Notes: generated by a model not told the origin, from the letters alone. Positions 1 to 13,468 are shown, counted from the stretch's first letter. The stretch: 64,000 nucleotides of DNA from Oscheius tipulae (GCA_037178975.1 JASJZH010000006.1:5456001-5520000); one strand, 5' to 3'. Numbers and translations are program-made.

Positions 1-2861
1 CATTTTCGCGCGTCTTCTCTCCCTGTCTCGTTTTCGTTACAGAAGAGCCTGTAGGTGCTTATCGATCTCTTAGATCGCTACTGCGTGTGTTTCTGCTGCA
101 ACTTTGTACATTTGTTGGCGCAAACCGGTCGTTGCCATTGCACGTGAGACAGCTGAAAGAATGACTGCCATGGTGTGCCCCGCTAGAATCACTTCAGTTG
201 TCGCTGGAAGTATGGAATCTCGTGAATCACACGATGTACTATAGTATTTGTTGTTGTATGCGCGTGAACAGTGCGGTCAGAGAACTTGTAGAAAATCGCA
301 TACCAAAAATAGTCTTGGCCTTTTATGACTTCTCGTAGTGATACCGTCAGAATTATACCCTTCAAGTCTTCCCAAATGCCATAGTCAAAAGTGAAAGTGC
401 CGTGGCTATTGTAGTTTTCTCGGCAAAATCGTGATTTACTCGATCTCACTTTCGTCTAGGTTGCCATTGTGTTCAGTTCAGTCTCCGCCCCTCCAACCAA
501 GGTACAGAAACGGCCGCCCCTTCCTCCAAAAGCTTTTTTCCTGTCAGCTGTTCAGGCTCACCTCTTGATGTTCCTTGACGTCATGATCCTCCCTGGGCTT
601 TTTCCTGATATTAACTAGAAAGCAGATCTAGCTTCCTCGCATTTTTTGTCCCCGTGAAACCTTCTCAGCTCCTGTTCATTTTTTTGATGTTTGCTCAGGC
701 AAGTCCTTTGTTTTATGGTTCAGGTTTTCCGTGACGCACTTCCCGTGTTCCTGCCCCGACTCTCTTGTGGAAAGTAAACTGTGTTCTTATGTTCTCTTGT
801 AAAAATGAAGAAACGCAAAAGTGTGAATGCTCCAATTTTCCATTCTTCAGACTCGGACTAGTCACAAGCAGCGCAATATACATTTGGCCGCTATCATCTT
901 TTTTATTATACTGATAAGCTTAAGCCCTGTCAAACTTTTTCTCTGAGAAAAAGACCATCAGGTGTTATGTTATCAGTAAAAACTGACCGATGGCTTATCA
1001 CTATTCGTTTTCAGCTATCCGATGAATCTTGACTGCCATAAATAGTCTCGATCTGTTGCGTTTTGTCATATGATCCCTTTTATGCCTACCGGTATCCCCT
1101 TTTCCGTATGACTTCATCTCCCTCTATGATCATCGTTCCGTTGTCACATGATCTCGGTTATTCTTGTCATTGTGTAATACTTTAAAGCGATTCTCAGTTT
1201 GCTTTTTCTTGATTGGTCTTGATTTTGAGACCTCGACAGCCTTACTACGCCCTTGAGGGTGTAAACTGCTACCAGCTGATTCGCACCTTCCATTTTTTTC
1301 TTTCCTGTACGCCTCTATTTACTGACTAAGTGACTCCTCCGCTGGAGGTACTCGTTGCCGTTCGCAGTCGAGTGGTTCTCACGCAGCCATCGCTTCCTAT
1401 GCGCAAGGATTTCAGCGTAGAGACTTTTCACGCTACAACGCCCGGGGGCACGGCCTTGAAAAGATCAAAAGCGTATTATATGAGTGCCAATCAGCACAAA
1501 TCGTTTTGACTTATGCCAGCTGCTTCTCCTTTTTCCTTCTAGGCAACCGTCAGTGTACGCTAGTCATCGTTATTCGCCTTTTCATTTTCGACGCATCGTT
1601 CTTCTTTCTTCCCGTTCCTTGCACCGTGTGGTGAATTCTCCCGAACGGCAGAGCGAGATAGTTGTTTGTTTTCAATGTGGTAGTCCCCCGTCTCATTCTC
1701 ACAGCTTACGCATTTTAATGTTTCAGCAGCACATTTCTGTGCCGAGTGGCAACAATTTCGACTGATCACGTCAGCTGTTAATGATAAAGTGCATGGTTCG
1801 GTTCCGGGCGAAATAAATCAAAGTTCAGCTGTGTCTAGCCCTCGACACTCCTCCCACGTGGTCCCGCACTTTCTTTGTATTTTTGTTCACAGTACCAGAC
1901 CGGTTTGAGGCAAGAACAGCGATTAGCATATGCCATTGGAACTCGTTCCGTACCGCTATGCCAAATTCTGCCCCCGGGGTTGCCACCCTTGCCCCCGTTT
2001 CACTTACGCCCGTCTCGGTCACTGTTCCGTGCTGCCGTTTTTGCTTCTGTCTTGACGATCTCGCGCGCGCTTCTAGGGCTTGTCATGCCGCATCACCTGA
2101 GAAAAACCGGCTAAACTCACGTGACCTTGGCTCTCTGTCCTTCGAAGGCTGGTCTCGTCGGTCAAATTCTGTCTGTGATTCTTATCGGACTTTCTCTTTC
2201 ATGTTCCGATGCGTGCGCAGTCTGTGCCATTGTAAGGATGCCCTGCTGAGAAATTTCACCAATTTGGTGGAAGAGAAACTTGTGATTTCTGAGACAGCGT
2301 CTCGTTTTTTATTGCCTCGAAATTTGTGTGGGACAGAGCTCCCGTGCGACACTGCATGTGATTGCTAACAGTTGCTCTCTTGCCGCACGGGTTCCTCTTC
2401 TTTCTTTGTACTAAGAAACAAGAAATCCTGAGAGAAATTGATAGCAAGGTTTTTTACCCGGCTTGACCAGTTGCTACCGACAAATACTCCATAACTTGAG
2501 CTCTTGACCATGACTATACACTGTCTTTTCGAGCCATCATGAACCTCTTTACCCTCTGTTCTCCTCTCATAACTTTACCCTATTCAAAAACCAGTTCATA
2601 GTAAAAACTTACAGATTCATCATTGATTCGCCTTTGTGAACGAACGGGCTTGTCTTTCCTCAGGCAAGCTCGATCATCTCTCTTTTACGAGTCGAGACTA
2701 CCAGGTGAGCCAAAAACTATTGAATTCGTCAAAAGCTTTAACTAATGTTTGCCTGAAGCACACACACAAAAACCCATAAGCAAAAAGGTGCGTTTGTTTG
2801 TAAAAGGCTCTGAGCTTACAAACTTACATACTACTTTGTAAAAAGGTTTTGCAGAACTATA
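1..2861. other. Upstream intergenic region, pyrimidine-rich, no supported gene
   Basis: No gene is supported here. The plus strand is rich in C and T, which produces several overlapping open frames with low-complexity, non-conserved translations. CAGCTG E-boxes are seen at about 150, 545, 1273, 1517, 1772 and 1826. The region lies directly upstream of the CCCH zinc-finger gene, so it probably holds its promoter. A 3' splice-site-like sequence ends at 2854, just before the start codon at 2862. Confidence 0.5.
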
Positions 2862-5800
2862 ATGGATCTTGGGGGAACCTTGTTATCTAACGGTTTCCAA
2901 ACCGAGACGGCAACTTCATATCCTTGGAGTAACGGAGATAATTTCTGCTCGTCTGGTGTAAACTCAAATAGTACAAGCTCATCGAACTCGCCTCCGATGA
3001 CATCTCTGCTGGCAGACAGTGAACCACTTCAAAGACCGAGCTGGCTCTTTTCTCAACAGCAACAGCTGCATCAAGCTCAGGTTCGTATATTTTGCCCTTT
3101 GACGATCTCACCCCAAATTTGATGACATTGCAAGATTCCCAAGAGACTTCATTAGGAAATTTGTCGTACCATTGTGCAGCGAAATTGTGACGCGCAAGAG
3201 GAAGCACATAAAGCTCATAAAAATTGGTCTCTCTTTCGGCATGGGATAATGCCATTATACGCCCTCTCCTCATTACATCTAGGCCTCTCTTTCTGACATT
3301 GTGAGCTCCAGTTTATAGACCACTTATTTAGGTCGTTAGTGTTGAAATTTATGCCCTTGTCTGTCAGCTGATCAGTCTTTCCCGCAGTCATTTAAGTCAG
3401 TTTTACCGTAACGGTGCCAGCGGAGGCCGCGCCTCTTTGTCTGCTTGATTGCACCGTCTACACAACACCCGCTCCATAAAGAGGCATATGTTGCGAGTCA
3501 CACAAAGGGTTGTTTGTGAAATTGCGCGAGCCGCGGTGATCGGCAACTCTCTCCGGAACTGTGTGAATGGGTAAACATGTTTGCCGGTGAGCCTAGGATA
3601 CGGTGCGCCAATCCCGTCTTTGAGATCAGGGGACAGACGATCAAGTTGACTCCTATGCCGAAAAATTGTACCGCGTAAACGGATCTCAACCCTCTTTCCA
3701 TTAAGACAATTGCGGAATAACAGAACGACGCATAAGGTTACCAATAAACAGCTGGAGCAAAACAATGGGTCTTACTTTTGGTCAAAAACAACGGCCGTTC
3801 TCGTGCCATATGAGCCTTTGAAGCCGTCGGTTTTGGAGAAGTAGCCGTGGTTATGTTGATGTTTACTGCTCGAGCCCACCTTATTCATTCAGAATCTTGA
3901 CACAAAGCTGACCAATAGTCAGGATTTCGTTATTCTGCTGCCTTCCACTTGCGCCGCCACTTTGCGAAGGTATTAGAAGGTTTCCCATTACCGTTCTACC
4001 GAACCGACTCATGCATGTTAAGTAGAACAGATCCTCGGAACTGTAGGTCCAGTTCCTTTTGCGGACAGGATCATAAAGGGTAGCCCTCTCGACATTGCCC
4101 CGCACATATTCATACCATTTGCAGTTATCCTGTCTTGAATCATCTTTTTTTTGCATTTACCGCAGACGGGGGAAAGCGAGAGTTCATGCCTGAATCTCGC
4201 GTCTGTTTGCTGCCAGACGTTTTGTGTATATTTGTTGATCTTACGCCGCCGCCACCACTCCGATTCCGTCATCCGCGTCCCGTGTTTGCTGTCTCTTCCG
4301 TGGCCCGCCGTGAACACCTTCATAATAATCGCGCAGCAGGGATTCTCAATATCACGGAAATGAACTTTCCAATTTCGAGGGCATTCCTTTGACGCTATTT
4401 CGGGAAGCGGCCCAAATTAGAGTGTATCATTGTCGGCAAACGAGACCAAAGAATGAATTGAAAATTGAAAGTACCGGAAGGTATTCAAGGAACAGACGGA
4501 TCGTGTCCTTGAAAAAAAACAGATGCGGCTGCCTAAAGACTGTCTTTTGATTTTAGGGCTTGCGACCACTATCTCATTAACCAATGTCCCAGTTTTCGGT
4601 TTAGTAGGGGTTTCAAACAAATAAAAACGACTTTGGCCCGTATCTTTGAAAATGTTGCGAAGACGAGATCAAAAAACAGGGGGTCTTCCGCATTTGATGC
4701 TACTAATCCCGCGCAAACATTTCGGGTTACGCGATTATTCCGACCGGTGGCAAGTGTGAATCAGCTGTTTCACGGCTGACGCCAGGGACCCAGAGCGGCT
4801 GTCTGTGCTGCCATTTATGAGCAGCACAGACACAAAGAGCAAGTAAGGCAAAACATTTGCGACAGTCTTGAGGTATCCTTGCCCTATCCTTGTGGCCTAG
4901 GGTAGTTCTCTATCTTAGCGTACCACTACGGCCTAGGAGCAGCTCAGTTAAGCAAATATGAGGTGAGAGACCAGAATACTGTACATTACTTACCTAGTCA
5001 GAAACCAAACGACCCCATTATTGTGTTTTGTAGAGAGCGAAAAGCACTCGTCAATTAGCAGTGTCTCTTTTCCCTAGAACGAGAGAATTGACGATTATTG
5101 TTTCGGAACCGGTTGTTGCGCAGACAGAAAGTGCCATAGCAAGGCTTTCGCCCATCTCCAGAAACAGTTCCATCATCTGCCACCGGATGCTTCAACTGTG
5201 GGTGCAGACAATCCGGGCATTTTTATGATTTCAACACTTTTCAAGAAAGTTTGCTCTAGGCTTTCAAAACTGCCGGCAACATCAGTCCCTGTGTGTGTGG
5301 CAGTGTCGCATTTCCATCTCTTATGCTATTTAGTTTTGTCTTCCATCTTGGTTTCACTGCGTGACCTAAGCAATTACGTATTCTCGCCAATTGTACTTCA
5401 CTCGTGACAGCCACCAACACATTCACAATTGTCTTTAGAGAGCTACCGTCGGTCATTTTTAAGTAACTGCCTTAAAATCCCTGTCAACAGGATGTCGAAT
5501 TTGCGTTCACTCCACCTCTTAAAGGTTTCAATTTCCCGAGCGAACCTCCCTAGGCCGCCCGAAGTGGCAACATTTATGTTCCTCGTGAATTACTCTTGGT
5601 CCTAGAGGAATGTCTTTCGTTTAATCCATCTTTCGGGACGACCTCCTTCCATACACTGACAAATCGTCCTTTGATCTGCTAGTGAACTCATTAGCATCTG
5701 GTACAAGGTCATCTTTCTCATTCGCCACATGCGAAGAGGTTGTTTGTTTCGCAGGCCGTCAAAACAGAGCTGTGATGTTTTTATTGCCAACTTCCTAAGC

Positions 5801-7927
5801 GATCAAATCTCTTCCGAGCAATTCATGCCTTAGCGAGCCTCTTTATCAGTTGCTCACGTGCCGGCAGTGTCAGCTGTTTTCTGTTAGTGTGCATCAAGCA
5901 GCGATTAGTGTGACAGATACAGCGAAGCAACTCATTTTTTCTAAAATACATAGTGTACACAAGAGGAAGAACCACAAATAAATGGCCGAGAGGTATGAGT
6001 TTGTTTTTTGGGGAAAGATCACGTTATTTTGACTCGCATCAGAAGTTTCTATTAAGGAACACAGCGTAAACAATATCCACTGGCCAGTATCTACGCTAAA
6101 CCTGCCCGTCTTTAAAACGGAAGAGAGAAGACATTGCCTGTTTACCTATCTATTTTTGCGACACCTAGATAAAAACAGGCACTGTTATTTTTCGGAAATA
6201 CGCAACACGTTTCTAAAGCGAGATACGATGGCGACATGGTTTCACTAGGAAGGAACTCTCACTTGTAATACTCTCTGACAAAGTTACAATGCTACGTTTT
6301 CAGACTGCTCCGTTTACGAATTCCGTTTCACCCACTGACGCTCTTTACTCCATCTTGGATCAGTTCAGCCCGTTTGAAAACGAACTCTCTAACAAACTGA
6401 ACGCTCAGTATCAGCAGATGACAAACAGGTAAAAGATGGGTCCCCTCCAATTGTCAACATTCAATTTAGACTCCCGCCCCGTCGTCAGTACGGGAACTTG
6501 ATGTCGCCTGGAACAGCGGAGTCTTCGGGAAATCCTTTGGGAGCCCCTGGAACACCCGTAAACAACAGTTAGTTTTCTCTTGGCTTTTTTGGATTATTGT
6601 CTGGCATGCGCCTTCGAAAAACACTTGAGCCCATTCATCGTTCGTAAATACCTGAAAACCGATTTTCAATGGCAGTTGTTTTGTTTTTGTGTTTTGTGAG
6701 CCGCAAGAGCCAGACAAGTTCACTCCACGTCTCATCACGCGGTGCTCATGGCGCCGTACTATTACGGGGAGGCTCGCAATGTTTATTCGATTAAGCCCTA
6801 GAACATTGACACAAGTCAAAATGGCTGATGAATAGGCGTACTGTTCCAATTTTGGGTGCACAAGTTCGTTGTCAATGGAGAAGGCACAATTAGTTGTGTC
6901 AATGTTCGTGCTGTGGACCAGCCGTGCACTAGTTGTCCAGTTGTCATGCATTTACCGCGCGCATAATTAGTTGCGCTTACCCGAGTCTCCCGGATCTGAC
7001 TCTGATCATGCATCCCATTTCAGGTCACTCCATGCCGGCTACACCTTCCGGGAATGTACCGCCGCCGAAGAACCCGAAACTGTACAAAACTGAGCTCTGT
7101 CGCACATGGATGGAATACGGACGATGCAACTATGGAGAACGGTAAATCAGCTTCTTTTACCAAAAACTTCCAAGTTTAGATGCCAGTATGCTCACGGAGA
7201 AACAGAGAAACGGCCTATTCCCCGCCATCCGAAGTATAAGACAGAGGCGTGTCAGTCATTCCACATGAAAGGAGGATGCCCCTATGGCTCCCGCTGCCAT
7301 TTCATTCACAAGTCTGTTTCAAAACTGAAACTTATTGTTCTTTCTGTTTAGTGAGGTAGAGTTCCTTTCGCGGTTAGACTCCCTGTCGTCTTTCAACCAA
7401 ATGTTCCCGTCCCAGATGGCTACCGGGCCAGGTGGACCTGCCATGACTCCGACAGTCCCGAACTGTATGTTAAAACTGATGCTTGAGCAAATGATGCAAA
7501 ATGCAGTGAAAATGACTCCCCTCCATCGTATGGCTTCTATGCCAAACTACGGTAGTGCGGGAGAGTCTTCGTCTGGCAGTTCGGCTGACAGTGGCTCGGA
7601 ATCTCCCAATGGCAGCTTTTCTCCTGGTTTGGATCTCGAAGAAAATGGTAAAACATTCCTCAGGAGCTCTAAAATTCTATTTAGGACCTTTTGGAGCTGG
7701 CGCCGGATTCGTCACACCGCAACACCTGATCCAGAAGAACAACACACCGAACAATTATTATTCGGCCTTCGACTCTAAATAGTATGTTTTTCGACTTTTA
7801 CAAAAGCTCGTTTTTTAGTGAGATGTCGGGCATTCTAAGTGACATTCTTGGCATGAGGATTGACGAGAACGGTCAAACGGAATCGGGACGCCTTCCAGTG
7901 TTTACCCAGCTTGGTGCTGGCAAATAG
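2862..7927 (+). CDS. TIS11/tristetraprolin-type tandem CCCH zinc-finger RNA-binding protein
   Basis: Eight coding exons were placed: 2862-3080, 6304-6428, 6470-6567, 7024-7141, 7180-7311, 7352-7647, 7685-7781 and 7819-7927. They give a protein of about 397 residues with consistent phases. The core has two zinc fingers, each introduced by YKTE, with spacing C-x8-C-x5-C-x3-H ([10 protein letters not shown]..., then [10 protein letters not shown]...). This is the signature of ZFP36/TIS11 proteins, which bind AU-rich 3' UTR elements and promote mRNA decay or translational control. Related nematode proteins act in germline and embryo. The N-terminus is Ser/Asn/Gln-rich and the C-terminus Ser/Met-rich, both probably disordered. 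Intron 1 is about 3.2 kb, far longer than the others, and E-box rich. Which family paralogue this is cannot be decided. Confidence 0.92.
3081..6303. other. Long first intron of the CCCH zinc-finger gene
   Basis: The donor GTTCGT follows the CAG at 3080 and the acceptor TTTTCAG ends at 6303. At about 3.2 kb this intron is roughly sixty times the usual intron size here. It contains CAGCTG boxes at about 3365, 3749, 4762 and 5871. Open frames on the minus strand (for example 3881-4156) have no recognisable homology. A regulatory role, or a nested unrecognised gene, are both possible. Confidence 0.6.
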
Positions 7928-9266
7928 GTATTTCACTTCATTAGCATCTCATTACCGGGTTCAGAATCATCTTCATCTATCTCTTTCCTCTCTCTCTCTT
8001 CTCCCGGACAACCATAAACGAGTAGCTTTCCGAGCAAGTGTCATCAACATACCACTTCGAATTGCCTCTAGTTACCCCTTTTCTCTCTCTCTCTCTTTCT
8101 CTACTTAGTCAACTTCGCTAGTTTTAAGATGTCCTCCGAATAGAAATATGTGTACATGGTTCAGCGCGAGTCTTTGCCCTCCCAGTGTATCTTTCGTTCC
8201 TAGTGCTTTCTGACAAAGAAATCTTCGAAATAGATTACCTCCACTTCATTTGTAGATAGCTCGTATGATTCTTAGACGTGTGCCTGTATTAGTGCCTTAG
8301 ACTCTTCTTCCTCGGCCTTTAAGGCCCTTTCAAAACCTCCTCATTTTTATGTGATCAGGATACACGTCAACAGGATAATGTAGATATTACCAGGGCGCAT
8401 CCTACGCCTCTCCCATGTCGACTCTTTCAAAAACTCCTTTCTCCTCTCAAACTACAGTAACTTATTTTAACATTGTATAACTTATTCCCAACCCTCTTTC
8501 CATTATCACTTCAGTATGCATTTCCTTTGTTTTAGTTATACACTCTTAATAACTTTTTGCATATTATGCGTTTTGTGACAGCCGAATGCATTAAGAAGGA
8601 AAATTCCGCCTGATTTTGCTTTCAATAGGCTTATTCATTTGACAACAACCAGGAAAACTTTTATTGGTTGCTTTCTTATACCTTCGCTTCACAAAATACA
8701 CTACATTATCGGCTTCAACCCTTTATTATCAATGTACTCACTTGTGCATTTTGTTAAGAACAATAAAGGATCCTCTCTTTGTGTAGCTAAAGTCGACAGA
8801 AGAGCTGGATAACTCGCAAATGAATAGACTTTTTCTGTGATTCCGGGGGGCAACAGCTGACGACTGCGTCGAGACAACGAAAATGAAGCATCGAAGCACT
8901 CAGTGAGCAGGTGAAATTTGTTCACAATACAGATGGAGCTCGTTCACAGAGCGATGTTCTCGTATTTTATGCTTTTGCATCATATGAAAAACATTTTGCC
9001 ATAAAACGGTGACTGATGATGTCTTAGAAGTTTGTGTTGCTTTCAGAGTAATTGCTATGCTGTAAGCAGCCGCTAACATAAACTCGCATTTTTACAATTT
9101 TCAAGTAGTTAGTAATGAAAAAACTCTGGTGACGTCTTTTCTAGAATTTAGAAATGAAGTCACTGAAAAACTTTACTCCTATTGTCGTAGTTTAAGTTGT
9201 CCGTGGAATAGTGAAACCGTCAGGATTGCAAAACAGAATGACTGGGTCAGAAATGTCACGGTTAAA

Positions 9267-9291
9267 AGAGAGAGAGAGAGAGAGAGAGAGG
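9267..9291 (+). repeat. (AG)n microsatellite
   Basis: About 12 uninterrupted AG units, in the gene-poor stretch between the CCCH and INSM-type genes. Confidence 0.9.
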
Positions 9292-9329
9292 AAGATAGAT
9301 ACTGATCCAGCTCAATTCCGTCTGCCTTT

Positions 9330-9388
9330 CGAGCCGGCTCGGCTCGGCCTACCTCTTTAAGCCGGCTCGAAATCGGCTTGAGCCGAAA
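9330..9388. repeat. GC-rich palindrome cluster
   Basis: The perfect 12 bp palindrome CGAGCCGGCTCG (9330-9341) is followed by GGCTCGG, then AGCCGGCT (9360-9367) and the inverted pair CGGCTTGAGCCG. These can form hairpins. No flanking duplication or transposase frame was seen. Confidence 0.6.
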
Positions 9389-12300
9389 ATTTTTGGTTCG
9401 TGCCCAAGTATAATACTGAATAAGAGGGCTAAAGAAAGCATATAGGCCAATGACAGTTTGTTAGGTACAGATAAATAGGGGAGGAAACCGGCTCATAGGG
9501 ATAATGGCACTTATAGTTAGGTTGAAAATGGCAAGAACATGACAGAAATATATCTGATAAAAGTGGCGAGAACGACAAGAACGACAACTTTGAAAGCCAG
9601 AGAGTTTGCTAGGTTCGAAATGCTGGAAGATACAAAACAGAACGGAAACACCACAGTGCTAAAAGAGACTTTAGCAAGATCGCTCGAGCAACAGTATGTG
9701 ATAGAAATTGTTAATGTTAGAGTGAGCTTATATTGTGCTATAATGCGATATTCTATGCTGTTCATCTGTTGGGTAGACGTTTTAAAATATATCAGATGGT
9801 GACATAAATATAAAAACGTTTGCCTGTGACTTTTTTGTTTTCTGACCAAATCATACGACCTTTTTTTAAAATAACGGGATATGTTAGTTATTTTTGATGT
9901 CGTAAAGAGTTCAAAGGGGGTAACGACAAAAGTTTTGAGCACCACCCCGATAGGCGAAACTTAGAATTGAAGTTTGCTTAGAGCGGCCGATTCGAAGCAT
10001 ATCTCAAATATATCGTCCGATACTACCGATTCGATCTGGTTAGGGGTGTGCATCTGCTCAAAGTTGATCACTATCAACATTTTGACGATTCATATCTCAG
10101 CGAGAACAAATTGCTGAAGGATCGGGTCGCGGCTGTCAACATTTCATCAAGAGATACAAAACTGCTTCAGCAAAAGCCATTTTGAAATTGAGTAACAAGT
10201 TCAATCTTCGCCACCGCATACGGTATATACTCCCCGAGAAGATAACATAACTGTGCTACAGATACAGTTTGATGTTTCTGTGCAGAAATGCAGACTTGAA
10301 TTTCGTTTACATTTACTATCCTGCTCTCCCTGCGGGGCATCTGTCTTTTCGGCTTATGGCTATGCCCCCATCTGCCCGGTTAATCGGCCACTCCACCTCT
10401 AAAACACCTGTCCATACAATACTCATACAACGGACAGATGACAACGACACGGTTGCGATGCAGATTAGCCTGTTAATGAACACATTAATGAACCCAGTTC
10501 CATTCTGTAGCAAGTCAAAATTCTCCCTTGCGAATTTTCACTTTAATTGTTGTGCCACAAGGAGTATCCAAGTAACAGACAGTAAGAAGCAGCTGCCACC
10601 ATTGAGAAACTGCGGATTAAGCCAAGATTATGATTATTCAACAAGTGAATGCCGCGAAAACAATTAGCTTGGAGAGGTCACGGTCTGGCTTGAGGTCATT
10701 AGTATTCGGTTGTCTTGATCCCTTTGGTTCAATGCGCTTATTTATCAAATACTTCTGAAAAGTGCAAAAAGAATAGTGTATACTGCCGAAGAGGTTAACA
10801 AAAGCTCATGAGCTATTATCATATTGATGGCAGATGCGCTCGTCAGTCATAATTCTTTACGTGACAGTCGACCCCCATTTTTCACCAGATGACAGTCAAC
10901 AGTCCTACTTGAGTGTCATTGGAGTTGCGCTACCTGCTGCCACGACCACAACGACATAAACAATGAATAAATGATGTTTTCCATACGGTCGGCGTCTGTC
11001 CATCAAACTCCGATTGACATAGCCCTGCTTTTGGCCATGTAAATAGTAATAGGCGAGGCGGGAAACGTGCAAAACGGATCAGATGGCAGCATGATTAGGA
11101 AAATATTCGGTTGTTGTGCTGGTACAAAGAGAAATACGATGCTTCGGTCAGAGGGCCGTCGATGAGAGATTTCTCTGAAGAGAAGGTTTTAGATTAGTTT
11201 TTACAAAGATGTGAACATTATCGAATAGTGAAGTGAACCAAATATTAGAAATAGCAAAAACTTTAACAGTCATACGCCATGGACTGCTCCTGATAGACTG
11301 AAACGGTATTGCCATTACTGAGATCCTCTAGAGAAATACGACACCCCTTTTTCGTTTGTTTGCGCATCACTATTTTTCGTGGTAAGAGACAGCTGTCGGT
11401 AGCTAAGAGGCAGCTGCCCTGGCACAGTAACACAATTAGATGGCCGTTTTAGGCCAATGGATCGCAGCAATTTCACGCATTCTGTTGGTATTGGTCCGCA
11501 CCAGCAGATGGCCAGGCAGGTGGTCTCTTCCCGTACAGGCTAACCGAGGCAAACGCCAAGAACGGAGACTGTCGCCAGATCACACACGTAATTTGTTTGT
11601 TGAAACAGCTGCTTTTGTCTGGAAGTGTGACAAATTGCCCGACTGTCAGTTTCGGAATATACAATTTATAGAGAACACACCCTGAAAAGAAATTGTATTT
11701 ACAATGTACAGTCTCGCGCACCAGCAATTAACCTGAACTGTTGAGGCGTTGCATATGTGTTATACAATGCCCAGCTGACAATACTCTCGACCGTAGTAAC
11801 CTGCAATTATCCTACGGTACTCCATACTATTCATTGCGGACCACTTAATTAACATTGAGAAGAACCAGCTGTAGTCGTTAGAATGAAGGGTTTCCCAAAA
11901 AAAAATCTCTTCCTTATCTAGAAAGGACTACTTAACTATTGTAACAGCACCTCGATGATACCTATGGAGCCTACAGCTTCTTAACTGTTCTTCTTGAAAT
12001 CTGTTTACAAAGCACAACGGTCATTCATTTATTCCCTTCTCAGATCATCTTCTGGACGCGAGTAGTTTGAAACTGAAACCGGACTACTATTAACTTCGGT
12101 TTTTCTGTAACTCTTGCACGGAATCGTCAATGTTTACTAAACGCTGACACATACGTGAATACTTCTCAATAGATGCTCTCGTGTCGCTGCTAAAACGAGA
12201 AGTAGCGGAGTCGCGTGCTAGCCAATTATGTAGCGACTAATCGCAGCTTTTTGTGGGCGTCTTCGGGATTGGCGTTCGGAGGCGGGGCGCCAGCTGGCAT

Positions 12301-12611
12301 TCCTGTCGGTCGTCGGGGGTCATACGGGGTCACCACGGTATGTCCGTTGACTTCTGTGTGCAGGCTCTTGCCTGCTCACCAGATCCCAAGATGCAGTTCG
12401 ACTCAGTTAGTTTTTTTTCTAGTTGTTTATGATTCTTCTTCTTAGATTCTCCGACCGTCAGCGATAAAGCCTTTCAACTGGGTGCCGAATATCCAGGTCC
12501 CACTCTTTTGGCAGCCATGGCAACAACTACAGTTAGCTCTCTTGAGTACAGCTGTCGCTCCACACCCAACAGTTTGTTTTCAACCTGTATCTAACTGTCT
12601 TTATTCTTCAG

Positions 12612-13468
12612 ATTCTGGGAGATCTCAGTTCTTTGGAGAACCTTCCCGTCGTCAACAGAAAGAGATCGTTACCATCACCTGAAGGCATCAAAAAGGCAAA
12701 GATCAAGAAAGTGGAGCATGACACTGTAACCGCTTCTCCTGTTAGCGGAATGTTTATAAGGGTGAGTTATCATTTCTCCAAGCTTTGCGGTTCTGCTGTG
12801 ACCTAAACGTCAGCAGCTCGTCTATCTAATTGTTCTTCCGACTAATCCCTGCAGCTGGTTTCTGGCGGCAGCTTTTCCTCTCGAGGCTCATTAGCATGCA
12901 CTTTAGACACAGACTGTCAGCGCGATAATTGGCACCTTCTGTCTCACGAAATGAGCCGACAGAATAATGTCAAAAATTTCTCCAAGGGATTGCGTTACAG
13001 GAAGAGTCGAGTCTCCCATCGTCCGAAGAACTACAAAAGGAAGCCGACGAGCTTGATGAGACAGCTGCTTTTGTGGAAGTGTCGGAGGAGTCGCGGAGAC
13101 AAATTGGCTCGATCAAAAACATGATTGGAGAATGCGTCTGTCAGTTGTGTCGAGTGAAGTACGACGATGTCTTCAAACTGGCTCAACATCGGTGTCCTCG
13201 AATCGCTCATGAGGAATACAACTGCCCCGAATGCGACAAGGTATGTATTCTGGCAGAACAGAACTAAAATCATAGTTAGAGCTTTTCATGCCCAGCCAAT
13301 CTTGCCTCACACCGACGCTGGCACCGTCCTCGTGAAGCAGAATCACAACAGTGTCCTTCCTGTTCGACGCTTCTGCCCAACAAACGACAACTGCGCGCTC
13401 ATCTTGCCGTCTGTCAACCGACACTCGAGGTTCTTTTAGGTCAACTATCGCCTCCCTGTTCTCTCTAG
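12612..13468 (+). CDS. INSM/EGL-46-type zinc-finger transcription factor (5' end unresolved)
   Basis: Three exons join in frame: 12612-12761, 13001-13240 and 13280-13468. They contain the INSM finger block: CQLC...LAQHRC, then [10 protein letters not shown], then [14 protein letters not shown], the last nearly identical to the best conserved part of vertebrate INSM1. A last finger-like unit, CPSC...LRAHLAVC, follows, and the protein ends soon after. INSM/EGL-46 proteins are nuclear repressors in terminal differentiation of neuroendocrine cells and neurons. The motif SPVSGMFIR precedes the fingers. Two of the finger units end in Cys rather than His. Earlier exons must exist: SPTVSDKAFQLGAEYPGPT (about 12446-12503) is a candidate, but no SNAG-type MPRxFLVKR start was found. 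Confidence 0.85.

Larger units (their letters stand above)
7928..12611. other. 3' flank of the CCCH gene and upstream region of the INSM-type gene
   Basis: The first few hundred bases are CT-rich, with CT-repeat tracts near 7983-8000 and 8083-8102, and probably form a 3' UTR. An AATAAA lies near 8762. An AG microsatellite occupies about 9267-9291, and a cluster of GAGCCG/CGGCTC palindromes lies at 9330-9390. CAGCTG boxes recur at about 8854, 10590, 11390, 11411, 11606, 11772, 11866, 12292 and 12549. The part from about 12215 to 12530 may contain 5' coding exons of the INSM-type gene that I could not resolve. No other gene is supported. Confidence 0.45.

Noticed and set aside
189-449. 86-codon minus-strand frame at the left edge
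   Set aside because: No recognisable domain, no convincing splice sites, and no second exon within the window.
1883-2368. 161-codon plus-strand open frame upstream of the CCCH gene
   Set aside because: Cys/Arg-rich, compositional translation in a CT-rich region, with no domain and no splice continuation.
3881-4323. Two overlapping minus-strand frames inside the long first intron of the CCCH gene
   Set aside because: The texture is somewhat protein-like, but no homology, no joined exons and overlapping frames. A nested gene is not excluded.
9517-9945. 142-codon minus-strand and 87-codon plus-strand frames, considered as a transposon remnant
   Set aside because: AT-rich composition explains them; no transposase motif or terminal repeats were found.
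10269-10667. 132-codon plus-strand frame
   Set aside because: No domain, no acceptor near its start, and no continuation; likely chance.
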